A DNA stretch of 64,000 nucleotides from Otis tarda. Taxonomy: Eukaryota; Chordata; Aves; Otidiformes; Otididae. Below, piece after piece: positions 34,501 through 46,726 of this stretch (within the stretch, counting starts at the first letter, position 1; each line of letters opens with the position of its first letter). The notes beneath the pieces are model-generated. The model did no database searches. It saw nothing but the letters and a program-made list of their open reading frames with translations, and had not been told where the DNA came from. Where the stretch lies: the NCBI GenBank assembly GCA_026413225.1, contig CM048557.1:22546871-22610870 (forward strand). Direction: 5' to 3'. The position numbers were made by a program, and so were the translations under genes.

Positions 34501-37500
34501 ACTGTGCCTTTCCACCTTTCTGCTCCCCTGAAAGACTTTGCCTTTCCTGAGATATTTCTTCTGTAGTTGTCTCCTTGGATGCTGGGATATGTCGTTCTGG
34601 GGCGATGCGTCATCTGACTTCAGCAGTGTTCCACTGGATCTCTTAACAGCTCTTCTGAGGCTTCTTCAATGGATTGTGATAGTGTGGTAGATATCAAATA
34701 GAAAAGGGTCGCAGAGTGGATGAAGGATGCTGTGGCCATTGGTTAATGTGATATTTAGGCTTATGTTTTCAAGTAAAGTGTTGGGAATTAAAGAGACAGT
34801 GAGTTTTCAAGGACATTTTATCTACTGGGAGTGTTTAAACCTGGAAATATACAGTGTCGATAATATAGCAGGATTAAAGCTTGTTGCATCTGAATCAGCA
34901 CAGATTTTGTTGCCAGCTGGTAGCTAAAGCACAAAGCTCTCATGTAGCAGTTAATTCTCGTATTTGGAGGCCTTCCTTGCTGCCTGATAAATTGCAAATA
35001 CTGACTGACAATTGTCTGTTTAGAGCACTGTCTATTCTCAAATCTCCCCTCTGAATTGCTACCTGGATCCCTACTGCTCTACCCTACCCAACTCTCTGAA
35101 GAAGTGGCTGAACTTGGCACTGAAATCCGCGGGACCAGGCGCATCCGTTGCATACTCTAGACATTGCACGGCTTGGGGATCTAGCCTTTCGGGGTCAGGC
35201 CAGAATTAGTAGGTATATTTTTAATACAAGCTATTTTTTCAGGTGAGTATAGATATGGATTTTCTAAATCAAAGGTTTTGCTAAGTCTAATCTGAAGGTA
35301 GTTAGCAATCAGTTAGTGTCTGTTAAAATAGGACCGTGGTGTCGGTCAATCTCAGCCTGCCGTGTCTCACCAGTAGGCTGAAGGGTGAACATTTTCAGTC
35401 TCATTGTTTGCAACGAGCATAGTAAAATTGATCCCTCCCCTCCCCGCCTCACTCCCTCTCTTTTCTGTAATGCTCCTAGCGCCAAATAAACAAGGCAACT
35501 GTCTCCAGCTGTCACTGGAGCAGTATCGATGCTGTCGTTGCCTTCCTGACAGAGCCTGGCTGGTTACAGAGCCCTGAGGTGCCTGCAGTCGTGTCCCTGG
35601 CATGCAAAGCCAGGATTAACCCCGGAGAGCCCCAGCCCTGGGTCCCAGCAGCAGATCTGCCCTTCAGACTGTGCTCCAAACTGGACACGAAGGCGCTAAC
35701 AAGGCATGAAAAGGAGCTGGGGGGTAAGGGGAGGGAATCTGTGGAGATGGCTTGGGTTTACTTTTGTTTTATTTTCAGAAGCACAGTAGGACTGTGGGGT
35801 AATGCACTAGCTGTGTGTAATGACAGGGACTCTAGAGACAATTGATCTTTTTGGTGATGCACCTGGGGGGCTCCTGATGAAGGGCTCATGAGGGGAGGAA
35901 GAGAGGCAGATACACTGTCTGAGAGGCTTTTTTTTTATGATTATAAAAGAGATTGTGCATTTTATGTGTAAGTCGATGTACAGTAGATCTCAAGGGAATA
36001 GTAATGGACCCATAAACCTCTTTGTGGGCCAGCCCAAATAAAGGGCAATACCTGAACACAACCAGTTCATTGCAGGCATTTCTCTGGCAGGTGTGGGATG
36101 TCGAAACATCATAAATGCTATAATAAAATGAGGTTAATAAGGCAATAAATGGCAATGATTAAGTCCCTGGTTGATTTCAGCTAAAAATATCTGTATTTAT
36201 ATTTCACTTAGGATGGCCGAAGCCTTATTAGGCCCCTTCCTTGTCCCCTGTATCTGCTTCATCTCAGGATTATTTGAGCAATACATCACTCCACCCATGA
36301 GACATCACTGATATCTGCAAGCTCTGCAGACCCTCCTGAAGTCCTGCTGAGGCTATGCTGCCCTCCAGGATATATTTATTTGCTGTAGCAAATCCTATAG
36401 CAAGTGACTGGAAAAGACACAACTCTGACAAAAACAAAACACTCTGGGCAACAAGGAGCTAGCTGTGAAAATGAACTCGACTCAGAGAGTCGATCAGAAT
36501 CATCCAGGCTTGATTCATTGAGAAGCACCACAATTCCTTCGTCCTTCTGCCTGGGCATGTGCATCACATAGAGAGCGGGGAATTTAAATACGCTAAATTT
36601 CTTTCCTGCACCCAGCAAATTCACAGCAAGAGAGGCAAGGCTAAGGGTCAAGATGCCTCTGGAGAGGTGGAGAAGGGAAGGGGACGTATCCAGGGGAATC
36701 GTCTCGATAGTTGCCGGTTCATGAGGAAGGTCTGAAATTGAGACAAAGCAAAGGGTTTTTTTTTTTCCAAAACAAACAGATGAGCTACTCTTTCATTGTG
36801 GCCTCCTCCATTCACAGTTTCTTTCTGAAGTCTTTCAAATAAATGAGGTAGAAGGACAGACTTTTAAAGTGGGTCAGGGAGAGAGAGGTGAAGACTTGCT
36901 CTCAGCTATAGACCCCAGCAGGACACACTTCCTTTGAAGAGCATTGTAATAGTGATTCAGGTTTTAGTTCAGGAGTCAAACCTTGTATTTTCAAAGCTGT
37001 GTGTAACTGTGCTCCTGAGGAACTGGAGAGAGTGATAAATTCTGCAAAACACTCTTTTTTTCTATGTAGGCAGCAGAAAATCACTTCAGCCTGCGCTGTC
37101 ATAGGGAACACAATACTCTGGCATTGACATCTTTTTCTTGGCAATATGCTCAGGACACTTGTAAATTCCTTTGCCTACACACTTCAAGAGGCTTAATACC
37201 AAGTGGATCAGTTAATTATTCTATCTATCTCCTCCAAAATAGGTGTAACCTAGCTTTCTACTTGCTAGGCAGAGGTAAAGTGAGATGCTAGAGAGTCACA
37301 TCAGAGACAAGCACGCAGCTCAGAAGTCTGCATTTCCAGGCCTTGCTCTCCCTCCCACCCAAGCTACCTGCTTCAGTTTCACTGGGGTGCCAGAGGTGAC
37401 ATCAGGGACTCCAGTTCTGCTATAAAGGCCAAACTCAGTCCCACTGCCCAGGGTCGGACATGGCCCACAAGCCTGGGGAGCTGTGGCTGCTCTCCTGGGC

Positions 37501-40500
37501 CCTCTTTGTTTCTGCAGCCAAGGAGCTGTGAGAGGTTTGGTTTCTTGTAGGGCATGCAGAGGTCTGAGCAAAGCCAGGCTGTAGTCCAGAGATGCACCAG
37601 TGCCTACTGGTAGAGCAGCCCTATGCTAGATGATACGCCTTCCCCAGAACCCTGCTAATGAGAATAAGCTGCCTGTACTTAAGAATAAATATCATTAGTG
37701 ACCAGGATATTTATTTTGTATGCAGTGATCACCCCCAAGGCTTTTTCCCCCTCTCTAGGAAATTACCATGAATTGAATCTCCTCACCTGAAAGTCAAATT
37801 CATTTTCAGTTACTAGCAGACTTCATACCTCTCTTCATTGCTTCAACAGAGGCATTAAGACAGTCTGTGTAATTTTTTTTTTAATTTTGGTACTTTTCAT
37901 TTATTATTATTGAATTCTTGAAACAGGATGGTGTTCTTTCACTGCCAGAGTGCAGTCTACTCTAGAGTGGAGGATGACAGTGTGTATGATACAAAATGAT
38001 TTAAGAAAAAGGAAATGTAGAGGAAGAAGAAATTTTAACCAAAAATGCTGCAAAAATTACTTCTCTTCATGAAAATTGTACTGGGATCCCCTCTGAAATT
38101 GCAGATTGAATGGCCCCAGAGGGAGGGTTGTTGGTATATCACAAGTATCTGAAGTTGTTCCAAAGAAAGTACTCCCACCTCTGAAAACTGGACTGTTTCT
38201 CTGTCAGCTGTCACTGGGGACACAGTCCACCCATTAAACTGCATACATCTGCCTCACTTAGCTGAGAAAAGATAAGACCACTGCTGTGTCAAGCAACTAG
38301 AAAGTCTGAAATCTGGCCCTGAAATAACTAAACTATCTTGTTGATGCATTACAACCAAGGGACGGGATCCTTGTCAGCGATGAGAGTACTGGTGGTAGCA
38401 CTGGACCCCTGCATGGGGCTGTGAAGACAAGGTCTCTGCCTCAGAGAACGTGCAGTCTAGAGAGGCGATGTGCAAACTAGGGCAGAAGAGGGAACGACCA
38501 ATCTAATCTTGGTTAGACTTCTTGCTTAGCTACTTTATTTTATTTTTTTGAAAGGCTAGGAAAGGTTTTTAACTTGTTTGTTGTCTGAAGCCAAGACAAA
38601 AATGTGTCCAGCTTTCATTTCATTTAAAGGGGCTTTGCTTTGTTGAGAACTATGTTACCACGCCCAAAGAGTAGCTTTGAACGTGTCTATTTCAGTGCTT
38701 TTAATATTAGTCAGAACTTCTAAGATAGCACCAAAAGAAGAAATGAGGTCGCTGGAAAGCAATGGGTAGAAATTGTAAATAAGCTTACTTGCAGGGCTGA
38801 TGTGGGAGATGAGAGAGATAGTGATGTTTGAAGTTTACCATCTGCGCCCAGGAAAAGGAAAACATCCTGAGACACAGATGGCCAAGTGCACTTTCATGCT
38901 GTCCTTTTCAGAGAGGAAGAGAAAAAAAAATTGTCTCTAAATGCACTTCTCATAACTTTCAGTTACGCAGTGCACTCAATCATCCTTTTGTGTTTCTCTG
39001 ATTTCGTTCTGATCTTCTCATTATTTATTTGTCACCAGACAAGTCTTTACAAAAGCCTATCAGCTGTCTGTCAAAATCCAGTTCAAACTTTCTAGATTAT
39101 CCATGACTTTCTGCCATTCTGGTTTAGTAGAGCATGGAATAATACAGACTGTTATTAGCAGATTAAAAAAAATAATAATCAAAAGTAAGGGCCATGTCTC
39201 TATGTGGGCATACAAATGAAGTGAATGCAGGAACATGCTTGGGAACGAAGCACATTTGTGGCCTAAATGCCACAAAGCACTAAGGAACCAAAATACTTCG
39301 GACAGTGCGTAACTTACTGATTCTGGTCATAAATCTCCAGTGAACTTTATGCAGGCTGAGCCCTGCTGCTACGCGGAGCAGAGACACAGCTCAGGGAGCC
39401 TCGCTGGCTTGTATAGTGCTTTGTCTGGAAGTGATGATGACATTTGCCTCAAGACTTACTGATAGAGAATGGGGGGTTGGACACCCCTGGACCTACAGCC
39501 ACTGATACAGTTGTAAAGATGTCAGCATTTCCAATTAGCCCAGCTTCCTGTCGGTGCAAAGGCCAGGCGTTGGTATACCAGTCTTCTCATTTAGCTTTCT
39601 TATCTCTTCCTTACAGCGTAGTCCAGAGTGTCAAAGCCAACTCAGTATTTTTTTTTTTTTAAGGAGCTAAAAAGCCCACTGCAAGGTCCAGATTTTTAAT
39701 GTAAAGTTTCTCCTGCATCTTATTTGCATGGCTGAGTTATAACCCTCTAAATTACAAACAGAAGCACTGGCAGACTCTAGCTAACAGCTCTAATGGATGC
39801 TATTATATTTCTGCTGCTAGTTGGCACTCAACCTTCACTACCTTATCAGCATAAAGGGATGCTGTCAACTTGAAAAATTGTCTTCCTTGGGGGCGGGGGG
39901 AAGCCATACCTACTATTGTTCCAAACCAGCCTTTTCCACAGCAGTAACTAGAAGAGACTCAGGATGTGACAGCGTGCTGTTTAACTGGCTCTGTTCAGTG
40001 TTTGCTTTGCATATGTGACAGCGCTTTGTGGCGTTTCAGTGTTGCTGGTGTGCATTAGCACTTCCTCTCTCAGACTGGCAAGATGATGCCTCCTGGGAGG
40101 TGGGGTGCGGAAGGGTCAGCAAGGAGAGGGGATGCTTTCATCCTAGGCCTTCTATTAAGGGCAGCAGCAGAAGTGAGTGAAAAAGCAACATGAGGATTTG
40201 TATATACATGGAGAACAGATATCAAATATACAGGATGCCATTGTGCTTAGTGCACTGTTTAAAATTGGTTTGTAGCATGCTTGGGAGAGAGGGAACTCTC
40301 ATCTTACTCCTCCTGTCTTATTTCCTTCTCCAGAGATGATTTTTATAGAGCTCTGCTCACCGCTATTTAAAGACAAATCTATGCAAAACTTGCATTGTCT
40401 CATATGGGCCAGTTTGGAAATAGTCCAAGTTGTCAGCATCCATTTAAATACAACACTGTTCTTTCCCTTGCAGGTGCCAAAGCTCTCTCCGGAGGAATTT

Positions 40501-43500
40501 GCATCTAACCTGGGAAAAAAAAAAAAAGGAAGAGTTCCTACTTCTTTGTGATTAAAATGACCGGCACGCTGCAGAGAAGCACCTGCTACTACCATCTCTG
40601 CCAGCTTCCCCTAAAATGTGCTCAGCTGCCTCAACCCACAAATGTGTTAGCAGATGAGAGACCTTTTACTAACCAGTGAGTAACATCCCCCTTTCTGTTT
40701 TTGTGCTGAAGTGGTTGGTTCTGTTTGGGCTCTGGCAGGCACTCGATTGTTTCCAGTTTCTGAGGGGTACAGCCCAGGCTGCTGCTTCCTGCCGAGGAAC
40801 TGGTGAGGGAATAGAAACCGGAGACCAAGCTCGCCACCTCCTGGGCAAAAGGCATTTACGCTTCCAGGAAAGTTTCTTTTCTTTCATTCCCTCCTTTCAT
40901 TCTCACTCGTCTTTTACTGTGACAGACCAAGGTTGAAGGAGGTTTATGAAGCTTGCCGGCTTGCAATGCCAGCTCTGACCCTACTGTGGTCCCTCTTCTT
41001 CCCGTGAGACTCAGTAAAATAAGACAGTGAATTTCTGTCACAGGGTGGGTATGCTGTTTGTCTTTTTGTTACGTACTTCAGCAGCAGCAATGTCAGCAGC
41101 AAGGCTCATGTGCGTTAATAACCCCAGAGGTTTATAGAGCGTTGAGCAGACGCGGGAACAGTCAGGCTCTCCTCATGTACTTAAAATGGCCAGGACTGTT
41201 TAGCAACTGGCACCTACACCCAGTGCAGTACAGGCACATTATGAAAATTACAGTGTAACACCTTACGATTCATAAATAGGCATATGTCACTTCAAAACCT
41301 GAGGCCTACAGTGAGGCTCCTAAGGATACCCATGGATTTTGGAGTGTAACTTAAAAAGTCAGGACCTTTTGCACATTCTCATCAGGCTTGCTACAAAAGT
41401 CGCCCTGCTGTAGTTTGTGAGGTTTCACTCACCAGTGTTTGTAACACAGCTGGAGAGCTTTCAAGCAGGGGCCAGATGAATGCGAACCTGAGAGTTCTTT
41501 GACGATGCCGGGTAGGATTACTGAATACTGATGGTGGGTGAGTCAGGGTGTTGCACTGTAATGCTACAGGGCTGTGCCAGTGCAGTGATATTCCTGACAT
41601 GGCTACTGGAAAGCAGTAAACCAACTGGGGATTAAATGGTATAATGTTAATCAAGTTACACCTTGGAGGTAACAGTTATTCAATAAGCAAGGACCAAATG
41701 TCCCAAGCATTATTAACCTCTCACATTAAAAAGAGAGCGAAAATCAGCAACTACCTGCACAACCTCTGTGTAGATGTGGGAAAAACATATGGCAGCTACT
41801 GTAATTATGGTGTCACAGAATAAAGTTCCCAAGGCATCAAGAAGTTAGAAAAGGGTCTGGGGAGGTGGGATTCCTCAACTCCCAGGTGCTGCTACTGATT
41901 TATTGCAACCATAAGCACCTCCTTCACCTTTCTACAGCTTAGTGAGATGAATCTTTTAAGGGGTATGTGAGAAAGATTGGTTAATTCTTTAAACTGGTTA
42001 CTGGGGTTATGATGACTCAGAATAACAACAGTTATAAAGCAGCTGAGGAAATTATACTGTTAGAAAAGTTTGTCCTAGTACCAAGAACTGAGATTAAGTT
42101 GGACTGTTGTGATTTTTAAGAGAGATGTCATTCACTTAATATGAAATCTATCAGATTTCTTACCAAAAAAGCGCCTTTTCCAGTCCTAATCTGGGCAGTG
42201 GATCCCATATATGTTGTTAAATATAAACTCTGTTATCTCCAGTGAAAATTAGATAGCAAACAAATTGAAATAACATTTTTTACTTAAGTCAAAACAATTT
42301 AAACCAGATTACTAGTAACAAAATAACTTGTTTGAAGTTAAATAATAACACTTCAGTTATAAACAAAGCAAAAACTTTGTATAGATGATAGTTTTGAAAG
42401 AGCTTGAAGATGTAAATTTCACAAATTAAACCCAAAACTTAAACATAGAGTAAATACTACACCTTTACCAAACCATCAGGAGTCTTGCAAAGCCTTCTAC
42501 TGTTTTAAACCAATGTTTAAAGATCATTAATTGAAGTGGATGCTAGGAATTATAAAGGCATTTTCTTCCTAAGTAAGTTCTTCTTGCTCTCAGTCACATA
42601 TATACAACTTTTAGCTTGAACACCTTGAAGTACACATTTTCTTGCAGTAAGAAGAAGTAAAATTTTGTTTTGAATAATACAAAATAGGATTTAATGTTTT
42701 AAATGCTTTTTCATCACTGACACAGTCAGATCCAACACAATGTCTGAATTGTGAAATTACAATTTGAATTTAACTTGCACACTTGTGTTTTACAGATAAA
42801 TTTATCGCTCTTTTGCTAAGTGTAATTGAGTTATCACTTGATAAACAGTGCACATGCAGCAGGCGGTTTTGCTGTTCTTCAAATACTGGAAGGAAGATGG
42901 AGTTTTTGAGCTCCTCTTCACAATGAAGACTTGTGGTTTCCTGGGAGGAAGAGTTCATTCAGGTGATTCACATACTATGACAGCTGTATTCTTTATTAAT
43001 GACCTTGGACTATTCTTCTCCAGAGATGAATAATTGTAGTGACCCCATTCAAAGGAGATGCAAACTGTAAGTGAAGAATGGCCACTACGATACCGAAAGG
43101 CACAGAATACAGAGCTTATTAGGCTTTGCCATCAAAAGTGGAGAGGGATTTCACTGCTTCACAAGTACAAGGGAAAAACGGACAGAAGTAAACTAAAGAG
43201 GACAGTGTTGGCACAGGAACAAGCTGATAATAAAGTAGTGCTGAATATATTTAGGCTAGCCTACCAAATAGCAGCAGTATGTGGAGGGAGCATAAAAATC
43301 TGTTTTTAAGAGATCATTTTATGACAAAGATCACATATGATTGCCTGCAATAGCAGGCATATTATTCTCTCTCTGTGTAGCAGTCTCCTACACAGGAGGA
43401 CTTTAGTGCGAAGTGCTCTTGCTGGTTGGGTAATGACAGTCCTACTCAGCCTCTCTTGTTTTATAAACCTCTTTCTGAGCAGTCTCAGCTCTTCTGACAC

Positions 43501-44551
43501 AGGCACTAAGAGCCAACAAGAGAATACCTAACACTTTAGGCAAAGATTTGAAAGCAAGCTCTCACAGCCTTCTAAATCTTGGGCTAGAAAACAGCAGTAT
43601 CTTCTTGCAGAATGACTTGAGACACACCCCTTGAAGTCATCAGACATTTGTCATGCCTTCGATCCAGTGGACAGCCCCCTTTATTAAGTTTCCATGAGCA
43701 ACTTTTAGCCACCTGCAGACAGTGCCACTCTGACACTGGAAAAGCCTTTTCAGGTTTCAGTCTTTCTTTTCTTTACAACTATTCTATAGTTGTACAGTGG
43801 TTTCATATGAGACCTCCATGCATCTATCAGTTTTTCATTTCATTAGGCCTATAACATTTTGACTGTAACTTCAGTCTTTACTTCAAGGATTTCCTCTGCG
43901 TACTGACTTCCTCAGCTCCTCTAACACTCTGAGTACTTCATTATGCATTATTTACCTCCTCAGTGATTCTGACCTCCTAAAATAAACAGTGCAATATAAA
44001 CTACTTAAGATTTTTTGTTTTTTAAGGCTAGGCTGCAAAGGCAACTAAACTCCCTCAAACTGAGGAAGTCTGTTACAGATATTTTGACAGCTTGACTCTT
44101 ATGGAAGAGATTCTTGAATATCCGTTGTCTCCTTTCAGATTTTCCTATTATATATGAAATTTACCAGTTTACCTTGATACTGTACTAAGCCTTACAATCT
44201 CTGCTCAAAGTAGACCTTAACAAGTGACTTGTCATATATCTCATCTTGCTGCACAAGCTGTATTACACCAGTATTTTTTAAAGGCACAGGCTCCACTTAC
44301 ACTCTAGCCTGCGTTCTGTGGAGATGTATAAAATTAATTAACAAACCTCTGTAGTTTATGCACACTTCTTGAATGAGTTCACGTTTCCAAACACAAGAGA
44401 CAGTGTTTTGTGTCTTGAAGGAGAACCAATTGTTTTATGAAAGGTGAGACTTTGACATAAACAATGCATTTGGATCCAGTTTTCCAGTTTGGAGCATTAT
44501 AAAAGCTCATTAGAAAGAAGAGTCTGTATTTTGTTCATTTTCTACACTTAC
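31541..44551. other. intergenic between the 3' ends of LDLRAD3 and COMMD9, no confirmed gene
   Basis: About 13 kb without a recognisable protein. The block at about 35925..36240 (T run, then dense AT motifs, AATAAAGGGCAATA, TTAATAAGGCAATAAATGGC, TTTATATTTCACTTAGG) looks like a conserved non-coding element. A possible old repeat lies at 38375..38490. From about 41.7 to 44.5 kb base composition becomes markedly AT-rich. Open frames throughout are short and lack domain matches that I recognise. Confidence 0.5.
38375..38490 (+). repeat. possible ancient amniote repeat remnant
   Basis: The order 'gacaaggtctctgcctcagagaacgtgcagtctag' resembles a widespread old amniote repeat containing CCTGCCC..GAGCTTACAGTCTA. 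I recall the motif but not a certain family name, and the divergence is high. Confidence 0.3.
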
Positions 44552-44646
44552 TCCTCCACACTTTCCATGCACATATATTTATAAAGTTTCAGATCAGGGT
44601 CATCACCTGCATGCTGATGGTGTCCACGGAAAAAGGTGCCCAGAAA
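44552..44646 (-). other. unassigned exon-like segment downstream of COMMD9
   Basis: On the minus strand a pyrimidine-containing tract and ATACAG acceptor (ending at 44647) precede 95 open bases, and a good GTAAGT donor begins at 44551. The frame reads FLGTFFRGHHQHAGDDPD, then LKLYKYMCMESVE, and meets TAA within the donor. I do not recognise the peptide. The segment begins in phase 0, the phase in which COMMD9 exon 5 ends, so it could serve as an alternative last exon. Equally it may be chance or part of a lncRNA. Confidence 0.25.
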
Positions 44647-45454
44647 CTGTATTATAATGAAGAGAAGACAGTTTAAAAGATTAACGCATTTGAACAGGAA
44701 AACAAGAGATCCCTCTTCAGCAACAAACATGAACATCCATTAAACCAGCCTAGAAACTAGGCACCATCACAAAGAGGCTGATATAACCTAGGACAACATC
44801 TTTTCTAGACTGAAAAGGATTAACAAAATCAATTAGCACTTCATTTTTTAATTAAATGAACATTTATACAAACAAACAACAGAACACTTTGGGGAAGTAT
44901 AGGCACGTATTGCCACAGAAGGTTTTCCTACAGTACAGACAACAGCCATCAATTCTTTACTTTCCCAGTCTGGGTTTCGTGCAGTGAAGACAAAGCCCAG
45001 AGTCCAATAAACCCAAACACGAATTATCTGAAATCCTTTTTTCTTTTCAAACAGAAGGAGGAAATTACTTGCTGCTAAAGATGTTCAGACTAGTAATTTT
45101 GCAAATGGTGCTATGAAGCTGATCAGAAGGGAATGTGTTGTAGCATAATTGCCCTATTTGAAAGCATTATCCTATAATAACAATCTGCAGCACGGCTGTG
45201 CTTCACTGAGAAGGAGAGAGTGCTACATCCAGCAGGCACCTCAGCACACGCACGTTCCAGGGAGAAGCACCCTCCTTGTCTGCTAATGCTGGAAGGCAGC
45301 CCATTAGCCAGCTCGAGCCTTTTAGATCCTAATTTCAGGGCAGCGAGATAGCATTTGCTTCATTGGCTGCAGCTATTTGCTATTTCCAGTTATAACCCTT
45401 GTGATTAAGGCAAGCTCTGAGCCCTCAAACCCTTTTCTGAAATAGAGACTAGCT

Positions 45455-45460
45455 TTTATT
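45455..45460 (-). terminator. COMMD9: candidate COMMD9 polyadenylation signal
   Basis: TTTATT on the plus strand gives AATAAA on the COMMD9 strand about 207 bases after the stop codon. That is a plausible short 3' UTR. Other TTTATT copies lie further left (for example 43680), so the true end is not fixed. Confidence 0.45.
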
Positions 45461-45666
45461 CAACAACGTATCAGGAAAACACTTTTTTGGCATCAGACCA
45501 AAGGAATGTTTAAGTGTTAGGTTTTCAAAAACTATCTTATTAACTCAATAAAGAAATCTCTTTAATTTAATAATCAGAAAACATGTTACACTAGGCTGCA
45601 ACTTATGGGAGCTGCAGGTGGAGAATACTTCCCTTCCTCACTGCTGGAGTCCATGCCCTTGAGTAT

Positions 45667-45807
45667 TCATTTGTTTGCAACGGCAGAAAGTTGGTCACGG
45701 ATCCTTCCTAGACCTTCTAACATAGTGTCCAGGGTTTCTTTGCTCAGTTCCACAGTCAGTGCAGAAACAACAGGACTATTTCCACATAAGGCAACATCTT
45801 CCTGAAT
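45667..45807 (-). CDS. COMMD9: COMMD9 exon 6 (last coding exon, C-terminal COMM domain)
   Basis: Encodes residues 153..198 and the TGA stop (45669..45667). It follows a TTTTCAG acceptor (minus strand). The peptide begins IQEDVALCG and contains VSALTVELSKETLDTMLEG, then LGRIRDQLSAVANK. It matches the human COMMD9 C-terminus almost residue for residue around the TVELSKETLDTML helix. This is the distal half of the COMM domain, which mediates COMMD heterodimerisation and assembly with CCDC22/CCDC93 in the Commander complex for endosomal recycling. Confidence 0.96.
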   Translation of the reverse strand: MQEDVALCGNSPVVSALTVELSKETLDTMLEGLGRIRDQLSAVANK

Positions 45808-46622
45808 CTGAAAACAGGAATGCAGATGTCAGCTCTAGGAAAAAATTCATTCACGTGTTTTTCCAGTGCCACTACAAAAGTCAGTGTTTAATAGATTCAG
45901 AAAAATGCTTTAAATTTGGTATCCAGCTCCATCCTGAAGGACTATGGCAGATTTTTTGCCTCCCTAGGGAAATGCACTCCCATTGAGAGAGTGCAAGTAA
46001 GCATATACTGCTGTAAGTACGGGGAAATTCTGAAGAGACTCATGGCAGGAAGACACATCCGTATCAAAAGCATCTTAGCAGATACAGCATAGGATACTTA
46101 ACCCCATCCCACACACAGAAATTAGATTTTTTCCCTCCTCCTCTGAAACACACCCATCCCATTTTTACTGTTTGGGGGGGTCCAGAACTCTGCAGAATAT
46201 AAGCAGTAAGTTCAGCTATACTCCCCAAATGGTAGATGTGGGCAGTGAAGGAAGTTATTAGTAACCAAAAGTCATTTCTCCACTAATGCAGTCAGCTAAA
46301 CATGCTGAGGAGTGGCTTAGAATTAAAGGCTGATGACTTCATAATTTATCTTCCTTCTTTCTGTAGCAAACAATGGTGATCAGGAACAAAAATGCTGCCT
46401 TCTCGCATCCTCATGCAAAGAAAACTCTCCCTTGCAAGGAAAAGAGGGCTTTCACCATAGACATCATTCCCAGGCTCTGCAGTATTTCAAAGATAATCTC
46501 TGAGAAAGTCTGTTAATTGCCCACCAGGCAACAGGCAAGCACCAGATGCCTGTCTGAACTGTTTTGCACTACCACTGCTAAGTCAGTTTTGATCCTGTAT
46601 CCTTTACAGACACTGACATTAC

Positions 46623-46726
46623 CTTTAACTGAAGCAGGCAAGTAGGGACTGCCATTCTGCTGATACTGTCTGAAGATGTCTTGACGTCCACCCTCCAGTC
46701 CATGTCGACCAGCCGAGGCAGGGAGA
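46623..46726 (-). CDS. COMMD9: COMMD9 exon 5 (start of the COMM domain)
   Basis: The acceptor is CCCTCAG and the donor GTAATG. Two bases complete an Ile codon, and 34 codons (residues 119..152) follow: SLPRLVDMDWRVDVKTSSDS, then ISRMAVPTCLLQLK. The LVDMDWRVDVKTSS string is the hallmark opening of the COMMD9 COMM domain. It ends in phase 0, so the next exon begins with a whole codon. Confidence 0.97.

Noticed and set aside
42848-43309. Plus-strand frames reading QQAVLLFFKYWKEDG and following
   Set aside because: The peptide looks superficially protein-like, but the flanking acceptor is weak, the frames are short and interrupted, and no family is recognised.
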